A DNA stretch of 64,000 bases, taken from the NCBI RefSeq assembly GCF_901482445.1, contig NZ_LR590477.1, forward strand, positions 1,736,001 through 1,800,000. Reading direction: 5' to 3'. Positions within the stretch are counted from its first letter, which is position 1. Each line of letters begins with the position of its first letter. Below, one piece after another: positions 1-8,702 of the stretch. Origin of the DNA: Neisseria lactamica. Its GTDB lineage: Bacteria > Pseudomonadota > Gammaproteobacteria > Burkholderiales > Neisseriaceae. Both the position numbers and the translations under genes were made by a program. The notes beneath the pieces were generated by a model, which did no database searches, was not told the origin of the DNA, and worked only from the letters and a program-made list of their open reading frames with translations.

Positions 1-224
1 TGAAGGATATTTTCAACAAATTGGGTTTGGCATCGGCGCGCGGGATGATGCGTGTGAAAGATGATTTGTACAAGGAATTGGGTTTGGACAACCCTGATTT
101 GGATAATGACGCGCTGCTGCGTGCCATCGCCGATCATCCCGCCCTGTTGGAGCGTCCGATTGTTTTGGCAAACGGTAAGGCGGCTGTCGGCAGACCGCTG
201 GAAAATATCGAAGCGGTATTGTGA
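1..224 (+). CDS. arsC: ArsC-family reductase, C-terminal part
   Basis: This is the last ~74 codons of a glutaredoxin-type arsenate reductase/Spx-like (ArsC family) protein; its start lies left of the window. The reading frame enters at base 3. The C-terminal signature 'LLERPIVLANGKAAVGRP' followed by a short acidic tail is typical of the ArsC/YffB group, where the Arg of 'ERPI' and the GRP loop help bind the oxyanion. The catalytic Cys is outside the window, so arsenate reduction cannot be separated from the Spx/YffB-like thiol role. The stop overlaps the GTG start of the next gene (GTGA at 221-224), which suggests translational coupling. Confidence 0.85.
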   Translation, partial: KDIFNKLGLASARGMMRVKDDLYKELGLDNPDLDNDALLRAIADHPALLERPIVLANGKAAVGRPLENIEAVL

Positions 225-877
225 ACAAACGGCTGTTTTGCAGCCGCAACGGCTTGCGCTATTACCTGTTGGGCGGTTTCTGTTTGAGTGTTTTTCCGCT
301 TTTGCTGGTGTTTGCCTCATCCGTTTGGGCGGTTTATCGGACGGGCGGTCAGGTTTTGCCGCCGTATGTCCGGGCGGATGCCGCGCTGGTGTTGGGCGCC
401 GCCGCGTGGGACAAACGCCCTTCCCCGGTTTTTCGGGAACGCATCAACCACGCCATCGCGCTTTATCAGAGCCGCAGGGTTGGCAAAATCATTTTTACCG
501 GCGGCAGGAGTAAAAAGGGTTATATGACGGAGGCGGAAGTCGGGCGGCGGTACGCGCTCAAGCAAGGAATTCCGCCGCGCAACATCCTGTTTGAAAACAC
601 TTCGCGCAACACTTATGAAAACCTGAACAACATCCGTCCGGTTTTGCGTGCCAACGGTATTGCCAGCGTGGTGATTGTCAGCGATCCCTACCATTTGGCG
701 CGGGCGGCGGAAATGGCGGAGGATTTGGGTGTCCGCGTTTATATGTCTGCCACGCCGACCACGCGCTTTGATGCGGGAAATAAGAAAAAAATCTTTATGC
801 TGCAAGAGGGATATGCGTTATCCCTCTACCGTTTGGAAAAATGGGGCGGCCGCTTTTGGGGATGGCTGTCTGATTGA
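221..877 (+). CDS. DUF218 (YdcF/SanA-like) membrane-anchored protein
   Basis: A 218-residue protein starting at GTG 221, overlapping the arsC stop. Residues ~12-36 form one hydrophobic segment, so the protein is probably anchored in the inner membrane with the rest in the periplasm. The DUF218 core is clear: 'ALVLGAAAWDKRPSPVFRER' early, then 'IIFTGG' and 'NTSRNTYENL', and 'VVIVSDPYHLARA' later. SanA and YdcF relatives affect envelope barrier function in enteric bacteria, but the biochemical reaction is not settled. An uptake-sequence hairpin follows directly and probably ends the arsC-DUF218 transcript. Confidence 0.85.
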   Translation: MNKRLFCSRNGLRYYLLGGFCLSVFPLLLVFASSVWAVYRTGGQVLPPYVRADAALVLGAAAWDKRPSPVFRERINHAIALYQSRRVGKIIFTGGRSKKGYMTEAEVGRRYALKQGIPPRNILFENTSRNTYENLNNIRPVLRANGIASVVIVSDPYHLARAAEMAEDLGVRVYMSATPTTRFDAGNKKKIFMLQEGYALSLYRLEKWGGRFWGWLSD

Positions 878-885
878 AGCGGTAG

Positions 886-935
886 AAAAATGCCGTCTGA
901 AACTTATCCGCAAGTAAGTTTCAGACGGCATTTTT
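886..935 (+). terminator. Inverted DUS hairpin after DUF218 gene
   Basis: ATGCCGTCTGAA and its reverse complement surround a short loop and are followed by a T run. This is the usual neisserial double-DUS rho-independent terminator, here ending the DUF218 gene just before gltX. Confidence 0.75.
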
Positions 936-993
936 GATGCCCAAGCACGGTAAAACCAGTAAAATAAACGCTTTCAAAGATTTCGGAGCCATT

Positions 994-2388
994 ATGACCG
1001 TCAAAACCCGTTTCGCCCCCAGCCCCACCGGCTACCTGCACATCGGCGGCGTACGCACCGCCTTGTTTTCTTGGGCGTTTGCCCGCCATCACAAAGGCGA
1101 ATTTTTATTGCGTATCGAAGACACCGACTTGGCGCGGTCCACCGCCGAATCCGCCAACATCATCCTCGACGGCATGAAATGGGTCGGACTGGATTACGAC
1201 AACGCCGACAACGTGGTGTACCAAACCCGCCGCTTCGAACGCTATAAAGAAGTCATCGCCGAACTCTTGGCAAAAGGCGATGCCTACTACTGCTATTGCA
1301 GCAAAGAAGAATTGGAAGCGATGCGCGAGAAAGCCGAAAAGGAAGGTACGGCGACTTACGACCGCCGCTGGCGGCCGGAAGCAGGCAAAACCATGCCCGA
1401 AATTCCTGCCGGCGTGCAACCCGTCGTCCGCTTCAAAACGCCTTTGGACGGCGTTACCAAATGGACAGACCTGGTCAAAGGCGAAATTTCTATCCCCAAC
1501 GAAGCCCTCGACGACCTGATTATCGCCCGCGCCGACGGCACGCCGACCTACAACTTCTGCGTCGTGGTGGACGACTACGACATGGGCGTTACCCACGTTA
1601 TCCGGGGTGACGACCATGTAAACAATACCCCGAAACAAATCAATATCTTGAAAGCCATCGGCGCAAACCTGCCCGAATACGGTCATCTGCCGATGATTCT
1701 CAACGAACAAGGCAAAAAAATCTCCAAACGCAGCGGCGATACCGTCGCCATTACCGATTTCGGCGCGATGGGCATCCTGCCCGAAGCGATGCTCAACTAT
1801 CTGGCGCGTTTGGGCTGGGCGCACGGCGACGATGAGTTCTTCACGATGGAACAATTTATCGAATGGTTTGATTTGAAAGACGTTTCCCCGTCCCCAAGCC
1901 GTATGGACTTGAAAAAACTCTATTGGATTAACGGCGAACACATCAAAATCACCGCTAACGACAAGCTCGCCGAACTCGTCAAACCGCGCCTCTCGTTGCG
2001 CGGACTTCACGAAACAGGCAAACCTGCTTTGGAAGACGTGTTGGCATTGGTCAAAGACCGCGCCCAAGATCTGAACACGCTTGCCGACGAGTGCCTCTAC
2101 TTCTACGTCAAACAAACGCCTGCCGAAGCAGACGTGCAGAAACATTGGGACGACGAAGCCGCCGCCCGTATGCTGCGCTTCGCCGAACGCCTTGAAGGTT
2201 TGGAAGACTGGAATGCCGAAGCCATCCACGACCTCTTCAAACCTTTCTGCGACGAAGAAGGCATCAAAATGGGCAAGCTCGGTATGCCCCTGCGCCTCGC
2301 CGTCTGCGGTACGGCGAAAACCCCGAGCGTCGATGCCGTGTTGGCATTAATCGGCAAAGAAGAAGTGTTGAAACGCATCCGCGCTTAA
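994..2388 (+). CDS. gltX: Glutamate-tRNA ligase
   Basis: Charges tRNA-Glu with glutamate in the cytoplasm (class I aminoacyl-tRNA synthetase, GluRS). The first signature 'HIGG' lies at residues 16-19 after 'TRFAPSPTGYL', and the second, 'KISKR', near residue 242. Length is 464 residues, usual for bacterial GluRS. An upstream in-frame ATG at 934 would add 20 residues, but these run through the terminator hairpin and lack family similarity, so ATG 994 was chosen. The C-terminal helical anticodon-binding region (from ~residue 330) is complete. It stands alone, with terminator-like repeats on both sides. Confidence 0.97.
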   Translation: MTVKTRFAPSPTGYLHIGGVRTALFSWAFARHHKGEFLLRIEDTDLARSTAESANIILDGMKWVGLDYDNADNVVYQTRRFERYKEVIAELLAKGDAYYCYCSKEELEAMREKAEKEGTATYDRRWRPEAGKTMPEIPAGVQPVVRFKTPLDGVTKWTDLVKGEISIPNEALDDLIIARADGTPTYNFCVVVDDYDMGVTHVIRGDDHVNNTPKQINILKAIGANLPEYGHLPMILNEQGKKISKRSGDTVAITDFGAMGILPEAMLNYLARLGWAHGDDEFFTMEQFIEWFDLKDVSPSPSRMDLKKLYWINGEHIKITANDKLAELVKPRLSLRGLHETGKPALEDVLALVKDRAQDLNTLADECLYFYVKQTPAEADVQKHWDDEAAARMLRFAERLEGLEDWNAEAIHDLFKPFCDEEGIKMGKLGMPLRLAVCGTAKTPSVDAVLALIGKEEVLKRIRA

Positions 2389-2389
2389 G

Positions 2390-2398
2390 TTATCCACA
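2390..2398. promoter_or_regulatory. DnaA-box 9-mer (TTATCCACA)
   Basis: A perfect TTATCCACA directly after the gltX stop. It is the first of a cluster of such 9-mers reaching to 15.4 kb (see findings). Function as a DnaA site is an inference. Confidence 0.4.
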
Positions 2399-2408
2399 GG
2401 CGCGGGCG

Positions 2409-2446
2409 ATGCCGTCTGATGTCGGAATACGGCTTCAGACGGCATT
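2409..2446. repeat. Inverted DUS pair downstream of gltX
   Basis: ATGCCGTCTGA and TTCAGACGGCAT face each other around an 11-15 base loop. No T run follows, so it is an uptake sequence pair and only a weak terminator candidate. Confidence 0.6.
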
Positions 2447-2462
2447 CAAACGGAAGTTGAAA

Positions 2463-2804
2463 ATGAAAAAAATATTGTATTTTCTGATGGTTGTTTTTTC
2501 TACAAGCGTATGGGCCGGGGATGCTGAAGACAATCTGCTCAGTATCCAATCCGGTTACCGCGCCTTATTGCAAAAGCAAAACAATCTGGACGGAAAAATT
2601 ATCGGGATGCAGTCGGATTTGGAAGATGCGCGCCGGCGTTTGCAGGCGGCGCAGGCGGATATTACACGCTTGGAGGCGGAAATCCCCAAGGCGATGGCGA
2701 TGAAAGCAAGGCAGGAAGAGGAATTGAAGCAGGCGGGGCTGCGTTTGAACCATGCTTGGAATGCGGTTTATGGTGCAGGAGGGACGAAAGCGGCGGGAAA
2801 TTAA
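2463..2804 (+). CDS. Small periplasmic coiled-coil protein
   Basis: A 113-residue protein starting at ATG 2463; the longer in-frame start at 2409 would read through the DUS pair. Residues 1-18 (MKKILYF... ending SVWA) are a clear signal peptide with an AxA-like cleavage site. Residues ~30-95 are rich in Gln, Leu, Glu and Arg with heptad spacing ('LQAAQADITRLEAEI', 'ARQEEELKQAGLRL'), so a long helical coiled coil is likely. No enzyme motif is visible. It may be a periplasmic structural or chaperone-like protein, but the function is unknown. Confidence 0.75.
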   Translation: MKKILYFLMVVFSTSVWAGDAEDNLLSIQSGYRALLQKQNNLDGKIIGMQSDLEDARRRLQAAQADITRLEAEIPKAMAMKARQEEELKQAGLRLNHAWNAVYGAGGTKAAGN

Positions 2805-3046
2805 CCGATGCATTCTGATTTTGCGGAAAACAAAGGCGGCGGTGTTTTTTACCGGCGGCAACATACGGAGATTGCCAATCCGGAGCCGGTGCGGCTTAAC
2901 ACTGCGCCGGCCTGCGGATAAAATATCCGTCATATCTTTTCGGATTGCCCGGCGAATGCCGTCTGCGGGAGCGGGCGGTTTTTTTGTATGTGTTTGAATC
3001 GGTTGATTTCATCCGTTTGCAAGGGAAACCGGCTTGAACGCAAACC

Positions 3047-5644
3047 TTATGAGGATGCCCGGGCCAATTCTTTCAGTCTGTACAACTCGGACAGGGCTTC
3101 CAACGGGGTCAATTTGTCCGGGTCGAGCCGGTTTAATGTTTCGGTCAGGATGCCGTCCGAACGGCTGCCCGCATCGTCGTCCGCCGGCGTGCCGGCATCC
3201 GAACCGCCCCGTCCTTCCTGCGCAAGATTGAAAATATCGAGCTGCGGTTGTGCGTCGGCGGCTTGGGCTTCGAGTTCGTCCAGATATTTTTGGGCGGCTT
3301 TCAAAGCGCGGTTGGGCAGGCCGGCGAGTTTGGCGACGGCGATGCCGTAGCTTTTGCCGGCGGGACCGGGTTGGATTTGGTGTAAAAACACAATATCCCT
3401 CCCCTGTTCGAGCGCGGAAAGATGCATATTGACGGCGGCGGCGCAGGTTTCGGGCAGGCGCGTCAATTCAAAATAATGGGTGGCGAAGAGGCTGAAGGAT
3501 TTGTTTTTTTGCAGCAGGTGTCCGGCAACGGCGTGGGCGATGGCGAGTCCGTCAAAAGTCGAAGTGCCGCGTCCGACTTCGTCCATTAAAACAAGGCTTT
3601 GTTCGGTGGCGTGGTGGAGGATGCAGGCGGTTTCGCTCATTTCGACCATAAAGGTGGAGCGGTTGGAGGCGAGATCGTCGGATGCGCCGATGCGGGTGAA
3701 AATTTGATCGACGGGGTCGATTCGGGCGGAATCGGCAGGCACGAAGCTGCCGGTGTGCGCCAATAGGACGATGAGGGCGACTTGGCGCATATAAGTGGAT
3801 TTGCCGCCCATATTCGGGCCTGTAAGCAGAATGAGGCGGTGTTTGTGGTTGAGGTCGGTGTGGTTGGCGGTGAAGTGGCGCACCTGCTGTTCGACGACGG
3901 GATGCCGGCCGTTTTCGATGCGGATAACCGGATAGTCGGCAAACTCGGGGCGGACGAAGCCGTGTTCGGCGGCAATGGCGGCAAACGTGGAAAGTACGTC
4001 GAGTGCGGCGGCGGCTTTGGCGGCTTTTTGAAGCTGCGGCAATGCCGTCTGAACTTCTTTCAGCAGGGCTTCAAACAGGCGTTTTTCCAATGCCAATGCC
4101 TGCTCTTGCGCGGTCAGGACTTTGTCTTCGAAGGTTTTGAGTTCGGGCGTGATGAAGCGTTCGGCGTTTTTCAGGGTCTGGCGGCGTTGGTAGTCGGCGG
4201 GTGCTTGTCCGGCTTGGGTTTTGGATAATTCAATGTAAAAGCCGTGAACGCGGTTGAACTCGACTTTGAGGGTGGAGAGTCCGGTACGTTCGCGTTCGCG
4301 CGCTTCAAGCTCAAGCAGGAATTCGTCGCCGTGGTTTTGGATGTGGCGCAATTCGTCAAGTTCTGCCGAATAACCTTGGTTGATGACGCCGCCGTCTTTG
4401 AGCCAGACGGCGGGTTCGGGCATCACGGCGGCTTTGAGGGTTTCGGCGACGGGCAGGGTTTCGGGAAAAATGGCTTTGAAGGTTTCTAAGAGACTGCTGC
4501 CCTCGGCGGACAATTCGATTTCGGACAGGGCAAACAGGCTGTCGCGCAGGGCGGCGAGGTCGCGCGGACGGGCGTTGCCGACGGCGATGCGGGCGGCGAT
4601 GCGTTCGATGTCGGCAATGCTTTTCAGACGGCATTGGAGAGGCTTGTATTGGCTTTCCAGCGCGGCAACGGCTTCTTGGCGGGCGCGGATGTGGGCGCGG
4701 CTGCGTAAGGGGTGGTGCAGCCAGAGTGCCAAAAGGCGGCTGCCCATATGGGTGGCGCAGCCGTCGAGTATGGAAAACAGGGTCGGCGATTTTTTGCCGG
4801 AGAGGGTTTGCGTGATTTCGAGGTTGCGGCGCGTGGCGGCATCCATACCGATATATTGGCTGTCGGTTTCGAGCGAAATGCCGTCGAGGTGTTGCGGCAT
4901 CAGGTTTTGCGTCAGGCGGATGTAGTTCAGCAGCGCGCCCGCCGCGCCGACGGCGGCTTCGTGTTCCTTGCCGTCCAAACCGAAGCCGTGCAGGTCTTGG
5001 CAGCCGAAGTATTCGGTCAACAGTTTCGCGCCCGCATCGGCGGCAAACTGCCACGGGTTCAGGCACGTGATGTTGGAGAAGTTTGCCTGAAAACCGTCAG
5101 GCAGGCTTTTGCCTTCGGGTAACAGAATTTCCGCCGCCTGCAAACGCGCCAGCTCGTCAGCGAGTTTGTCCGCCGTCGTCAGCTTGGTTTTGAATTCGCC
5201 GCTTTGCAAAGATGCCCACGCGATAGCGATGTGTTTTTTGTCTATATTTACCGCCGCGATGCGGTTGGTTTCCTTGTCTTCCAAAAACGCCGCGTCGGTC
5301 AGCGTACCGGGCGTAACGATGCGCACGACTTTGCGCTCCACCGGCCCTTTGCCCGCGCCGACTTCGCCCACCTGTTCGCACACCGCCACGCTTTTGCCCA
5401 TCTTCACCAGCCGCGCCAGATACTGCTCCGCCGCGTGAAACGGCACGCCCGCCATCTTAATCGGCACGCCGTCCATCTGCCCGCGCGTGGTCAGGGTGAT
5501 GTCCAACAGCTTCGCCGCTTCCACCGCATCATCCAAAAACAATTCGTAAAAATCGCCCATACGGTAAAACACCAACTTGTCGGCGTGTTGCGATTTGATG
5601 GCGAGATACTGCTGCATCATCGGGGAAACGGCGGATTTGCTCAT
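3047..5644 (-). CDS. mutS: DNA mismatch repair protein MutS
   Basis: Recognises mismatches and small loops and starts repair with MutL. It is full length at 865 residues. The mismatch-reading Phe-x-Glu motif is at F32 and E34 in 'RMGDFYELF'. The ATPase domain carries Walker A 'GPNMGGKST' near residue 606, a Walker B/signature stretch 'LVLMDEVGRGTSTFDG' and 'ATHYFELT'. The C-terminal tail after residue ~800 is Asp/Ala rich and is the expected tetramerisation region. Start ATG 5644 is the only start close to the conserved N terminus. Neisserial mutS state sets mutator phenotype and phase-variation rate; nothing here looks broken. Confidence 0.98.
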   Translation of the reverse strand: MSKSAVSPMMQQYLAIKSQHADKLVFYRMGDFYELFLDDAVEAAKLLDITLTTRGQMDGVPIKMAGVPFHAAEQYLARLVKMGKSVAVCEQVGEVGAGKGPVERKVVRIVTPGTLTDAAFLEDKETNRIAAVNIDKKHIAIAWASLQSGEFKTKLTTADKLADELARLQAAEILLPEGKSLPDGFQANFSNITCLNPWQFAADAGAKLLTEYFGCQDLHGFGLDGKEHEAAVGAAGALLNYIRLTQNLMPQHLDGISLETDSQYIGMDAATRRNLEITQTLSGKKSPTLFSILDGCATHMGSRLLALWLHHPLRSRAHIRARQEAVAALESQYKPLQCRLKSIADIERIAARIAVGNARPRDLAALRDSLFALSEIELSAEGSSLLETFKAIFPETLPVAETLKAAVMPEPAVWLKDGGVINQGYSAELDELRHIQNHGDEFLLELEARERERTGLSTLKVEFNRVHGFYIELSKTQAGQAPADYQRRQTLKNAERFITPELKTFEDKVLTAQEQALALEKRLFEALLKEVQTALPQLQKAAKAAAALDVLSTFAAIAAEHGFVRPEFADYPVIRIENGRHPVVEQQVRHFTANHTDLNHKHRLILLTGPNMGGKSTYMRQVALIVLLAHTGSFVPADSARIDPVDQIFTRIGASDDLASNRSTFMVEMSETACILHHATEQSLVLMDEVGRGTSTFDGLAIAHAVAGHLLQKNKSFSLFATHYFELTRLPETCAAAVNMHLSALEQGRDIVFLHQIQPGPAGKSYGIAVAKLAGLPNRALKAAQKYLDELEAQAADAQPQLDIFNLAQEGRGGSDAGTPADDDAGSRSDGILTETLNRLDPDKLTPLEALSELYRLKELARASS

Positions 5645-6031
5645 AAGGCTGCCTTATCAATATGGAAGACCGGTATTGTAGCAAAAAGGATTTGTTTCAG
5701 ACGGCGCGAAAGAGTGGGGGAAACTTGTTTGTAAATCTGTCGGCACACCTTGGAAAAGGGAAAAGTTATCCATAGCAAATATTGAAAAGCCTAAAATATC
5801 CACTTCTGCCCTACTTCAACTTCAATTCTTAAACTCAAAAAATCTTCACAATAAGTTAATGAAAAACCCAAACTATTTCTACTTATACACATAACAGGCG
5901 GCAATCATCAAAATCATCATTAAAATTTAAAGTCAAATATTGAGTGTGCGTTTTAAAATAACGAAATTCATCTGTATCAAACAAAGCACAAGTAATTTTA
6001 TGTAATAGTGGAATGTAATTTTGTTTCAGAA
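5645..6031. other. AT-rich intergenic region between mutS and gapA
   Basis: About 390 bases between divergent mutS and gapA. The left end has one DUS copy (TTTCAGACGGC at 5695-5705); the rest is markedly AT rich with no ORF of note. It must hold the promoters of both genes. Confidence 0.6.
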
Positions 6032-6037
6032 TACAAT
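6032..6037 (+). promoter_or_regulatory. Candidate -10 box of gapA
   Basis: TACAAT lies 40 bases before the gapA ATG. The -35 position at optimal spacing reads TGGAAT, only a weak match, so this is tentative. Confidence 0.3.
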
Positions 6038-6076
6038 ACAGACATTGGACTTTATTTCACAACCCGGAGACAAAAT

Positions 6077-7081
6077 ATGAGCATCAAAGTAGCGATTAAC
6101 GGTTTCGGCCGCATCGGCCGCCTCGCATTGCGTCAAATTGAAAAAGCCCACGGTATTGAAGTCGTCGCCGTCAACGACCTGACCCCGGCCGAAATGCTGC
6201 TGCACCTTTTCAAATACGACAGCACCCAAGGCCGTTTCCAAGGCACAGCCGAACTGAAAGACGATGCCATCGTGGTAAACGGCAAAGAAATCAAGGTTTT
6301 CGCCAATCCGAATCCCGAAGAATTACCTTGGGGCGAGTTGGGTGTGGATGTCGTTCTCGAATGCACCGGCTTCTTTACCAACAAAACCAAAGCCGAAGCC
6401 CATATCCGTGCCGGCGCGCGCAAAGTCGTGATTTCCGCCCCCGGCGGCAATGATGTGAAAACCGTCGTATATGGTGTGAACCAAGATATTTTGGACGGCA
6501 GCGAAACCGTCATCTCCGCCGCTTCCTGCACCACCAACTGTCTTGCCCCGATGGCGGCAGTCCTGCAAAAAGAGTTCGGCGTGGTCGAAGGTCTGATGAC
6601 CACCATCCACGCCTACACCGGCGACCAAAACCCCCTTGACGCGCCGCACCGCAAAGGCGATTTGCGCCGCGCCCGCGCCGCCGCGCTCAATATTGTGCCC
6701 AACAGCACCGGTGCCGCCAAAGCCATCGGTCTGGTTATCCCCGAATTGAACGGCAAACTCGACGGCTCCGCCCAACGCGTCCCCGTCGCCACCGGCTCGC
6801 TGACCGAATTGGTTTCCGTCCTCGAACGCCCTGTAACCAAAGAAGAAATCAACGCCGCGATGAAAGCCGCCGCCAGCGAATCTTACGGCTACAACGAAGA
6901 TCAAATTGTTTCTTCCGACGTTGTCGGCATCGAATACGGCTCGCTCTTCGATGCGACCCAAACCCGCGTGATGACCGTGGGCGGCAAACAACTGGTGAAA
7001 ACCGTTGCCTGGTACGACAATGAAATGTCCTACACCTGCCAACTCGTCCGCACTTTGGAATACTTTGCAGGCAAAATCTAA
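6077..7081 (+). CDS. gapA: Glyceraldehyde-3-phosphate dehydrogenase
   Basis: Interconverts glyceraldehyde-3-phosphate and 1,3-bisphosphoglycerate with a pyridine nucleotide. It has 334 residues, start ATG 6077 with a good GGAGA ribosome site nine bases upstream; the longer ORF start at 6008 has none. The N terminus 'VAINGFGRIGRLALRQ' is the Rossmann nucleotide loop. The catalytic Cys is C151 in 'SAASCTTNC', and 'TIHAYTGDQNPLD' carries the general-base His. Meningococci have two such genes; the position beside mutS fits the copy known as gapA-2, but this is from memory. An inverted DUS hairpin follows. Confidence 0.95.
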   Translation: MSIKVAINGFGRIGRLALRQIEKAHGIEVVAVNDLTPAEMLLHLFKYDSTQGRFQGTAELKDDAIVVNGKEIKVFANPNPEELPWGELGVDVVLECTGFFTNKTKAEAHIRAGARKVVISAPGGNDVKTVVYGVNQDILDGSETVISAASCTTNCLAPMAAVLQKEFGVVEGLMTTIHAYTGDQNPLDAPHRKGDLRRARAAALNIVPNSTGAAKAIGLVIPELNGKLDGSAQRVPVATGSLTELVSVLERPVTKEEINAAMKAAASESYGYNEDQIVSSDVVGIEYGSLFDATQTRVMTVGGKQLVKTVAWYDNEMSYTCQLVRTLEYFAGKI

Positions 7082-7095
7082 GGCTTGAACAAACC

Positions 7096-7104
7096 TGTGG
7101 ATAA
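7096..7104. promoter_or_regulatory. DnaA-box 9-mer
   Basis: Perfect TGTGGATAA (reverse of TTATCCACA) just after the gapA stop, part of the cluster described in findings. Confidence 0.4.
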
Positions 7105-7107
7105 GTA

Positions 7108-7145
7108 AATGCCGTCTGAGCGCAATGTGTTCAGACGGCATTGTT
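7108..7145. terminator. Inverted DUS hairpin after gapA
   Basis: AAATGCCGTCTGA and TCAGACGGCATT pair around a short loop, followed by TGTTT. It lies after gapA and ~90 bases beyond the trmO stop, and can serve the + strand transcript. Confidence 0.6.
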
Positions 7146-7233
7146 TATCTGTCACTTGATATTGCGGCTTATGGCGAACAAACAACAGCCGTTTGTTCAA
7201 CTGCTATGCGGCAAAACCGGATTTTTGCCCGAT

Positions 7234-7914
7234 TTAAAGCGGGGTTAGGGAAAGATCAATAACGGTTGCGCGGTTTTCCTCGATTTGAAACCTGACTTCG
7301 TAATCCGCAATATTCATCACATAAATCCGTTCGGGAATATCCTGATAGGCGGGGCGCGGGTCTTGGGCAATACTTTGGATGATGAGTTTTTTGGTGTTTG
7401 CAGATAAATTTTCCGCACCGATGTTTTCCTGCCAAACGACTTCCAACTCTACGGGTTTGCCGCTGACGAAACCGGATGCAGCATCGGGTTTGGATTCGAC
7501 AAAGGGGATATAAGGCTTGATGTCCACAATCGGCGTGCCGTCCAGCAGGTCTGCACCGCTGCAATAGAGGCGGACGGGTTTGCCGGTTTCGATGCGTTCG
7601 AGTTTCAGGAGCGAGAGTCCGAGATGGTTGGGGCGGTGGGGGCTGCGCGTGGCGAACACGCCCATTTTTTGTTTGCCGCCGAGCCGTGGCGGGCGCACCA
7701 TTTGCGCCCAGCCTTCATCCAATACGCCGTGGAAGATAAAACTTATCCACACATAATCGAAATCTTCCAGCCCGCGCACGCTGTCTGCGGTAAATTCAGG
7801 ATTCAGCTCGATGCAGGCTTCTGCGGCGGAGACCAAACCGGGCTGGCGGGCGATGCCGAATTTCTGTTTGTAGGGCGAGCGGGCGGTGCCGATGGGGGTA
7901 AGGGTATAAGTCAT
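7234..7914 (-). CDS. trmO: tRNA methyltransferase TrmO (TsaA/YaeB family)
   Basis: Likely N6-methylates t6A37 in threonine tRNAs using S-adenosylmethionine. The 226-residue protein opens with 'PIGTARSPYKQKFGIARQPGLV' and contains the family signatures 'GLEDFDYVWISFIFH', 'RLGGKQKMGVFATRSPHRPN' and 'DLLDGTPIVDIKPY'. These match the SAM-binding beta-barrel of the TsaA family, and length is near that of E. coli YaeB (235). It was once called a virulence-related VirR-type or TsaA protein; the methylase role is from the E. coli enzyme. DnaA-box 9-mers lie inside it and at its start. Confidence 0.9.
   Translation of the reverse strand: MTYTLTPIGTARSPYKQKFGIARQPGLVSAAEACIELNPEFTADSVRGLEDFDYVWISFIFHGVLDEGWAQMVRPPRLGGKQKMGVFATRSPHRPNHLGLSLLKLERIETGKPVRLYCSGADLLDGTPIVDIKPYIPFVESKPDAASGFVSGKPVELEVVWQENIGAENLSANTKKLIIQSIAQDPRPAYQDIPERIYVMNIADYEVRFQIEENRATVIDLSLTPL
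7743..7751. promoter_or_regulatory. DnaA-box 9-mer inside trmO
   Basis: Perfect TTATCCACA within the coding sequence of trmO; on the other strand it extends to TGTGGATAAGTTTT as in neighbouring copies. Confidence 0.35.
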
Positions 7915-7919
7915 AAGAT

Positions 7920-7928
7920 TGTGGATAA
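7920..7928. promoter_or_regulatory. DnaA-box 9-mer upstream of trmO
   Basis: Perfect TGTGGATAA six bases from the trmO start codon, in the ~110-base divergent intergenic region between trmO and the nicotinamidase-like gene, where it could also touch their promoters. Confidence 0.4.
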
Positions 7929-7986
7929 GTTTTTTGGAAAAACCTTATCTTATCACAGCCGGTTTTACCGCTTTCGGGCAGTAATT

Positions 7987-7995
7987 TGTTATAAT
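7987..7995 (+). promoter_or_regulatory. Extended -10 promoter of the nicotinamidase-like gene
   Basis: TGTTATAAT (extended -10 with a perfect TATAAT) lies 32 bases before ATG 8028. A recognisable -35 is lacking, as is common with extended -10 promoters. Confidence 0.55.
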
Positions 7996-8027
7996 ACAGG
8001 GCATTTTAATCGTGTTGAAATGATGAG

Positions 8028-8663
8028 ATGATTGTTTCCATTGATGTTGATGCACAAAAAACTTTTACGCCTTTGTGTCCTGACGAGCTGCCTGTGAACG
8101 AGGGGCATCTGATTGTCGAGGAGTTGAATGCCCAAGCCGCTTTGGCGGATTTGCGTGTGATGACGAAAGATGCGCATCATATGGCGGCAAAATGGCTTGT
8201 GGATAACCCTATTGATATGTTGAAACCGACAGGTTTGCCCGATGCGGATTTGACTTGGGTGGCTCATGCGATGGTTGGTACGCGAGGCTATGAATTGTTG
8301 GATGGGCTGCCTTCTGCCAAAGAATACGATTATTGCGTTTGGAAAGGCGTTGATCCCGAATTACATCCTTACGGCGCGTGTTTTCACGATATTGAGGAAA
8401 AACTGAGCACAGGGTTGATTGAATGGCTGTGCTGTCAAAATACGGATACGGTCATTGTCGGCAGCTTGGCTACAGATTATTGTGTGAAAACAACGGTTTT
8501 ACAGTTACTTGAAGGTGGTTGTTGGCAGGTTGTCGTCAATGAGGCGGCTTGTCGGGGTATTGCGCCGGAAACTATTAAAGCGGCATGGCAGGAAATGCGT
8601 TCTGCCGGTGCAATTATCTTAAAAAACGCTGAAGAAATTAAAAATTATATCAACAATCAATAA
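8028..8663 (+). CDS. Nicotinamidase/isochorismatase-family hydrolase
   Basis: A 211-residue cysteine hydrolase. It would deamidate nicotinamide to nicotinate in NAD salvage if it is a true PncA. The catalytic Asp is in 'IDVDAQKTF' near the N terminus, the metal-binding stretch is 'MTKDAHHMAAKW', the Lys is in 'DYCVWKGVDP', and the nucleophilic Cys in 'ATDYCVKTTVLQL'. The metal site (Asp-x-His-x-x... ) appears as D-A-H-H, supporting nicotinamidase over isochorismatase. The start ATG 8028 follows a TATAAT promoter. A parS-like palindrome lies between its stop and rfaC. Confidence 0.85.
   Translation: MIVSIDVDAQKTFTPLCPDELPVNEGHLIVEELNAQAALADLRVMTKDAHHMAAKWLVDNPIDMLKPTGLPDADLTWVAHAMVGTRGYELLDGLPSAKEYDYCVWKGVDPELHPYGACFHDIEEKLSTGLIEWLCCQNTDTVIVGSLATDYCVKTTVLQLLEGGCWQVVVNEAACRGIAPETIKAAWQEMRSAGAIILKNAEEIKNYINNQ
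8198..8206. promoter_or_regulatory. DnaA-box 9-mer inside the nicotinamidase-like gene
   Basis: Perfect TGTGGATAA within coding sequence; part of the 2.4-15.4 kb cluster. Confidence 0.3.
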
Positions 8664-8671
8664 CTTATAAT

Positions 8672-8687
8672 TGTTTCACGTGAAACC
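8672..8687. promoter_or_regulatory. parS-like site 1
   Basis: TGTTTCACGTGAAACC matches the bacterial parS palindrome TGTTTCACGTGAAACA at 15 of 16 bases. It sits in the 39-base gap between the nicotinamidase-like gene and rfaC. ParB would bind here to load origin-proximal DNA for segregation; a second copy lies at 11588. Confidence 0.75.
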
Positions 8688-8702
8688 CTCCCTTTCTAAA
8701 GT

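Noticed and set aside
1105..2229. 374-codon ORF on the - strand inside gltX
   Set aside because: It is the mirror of gltX; third-base GC bias opens long antisense frames. Hydrophobic/His-rich composition without any family motif.
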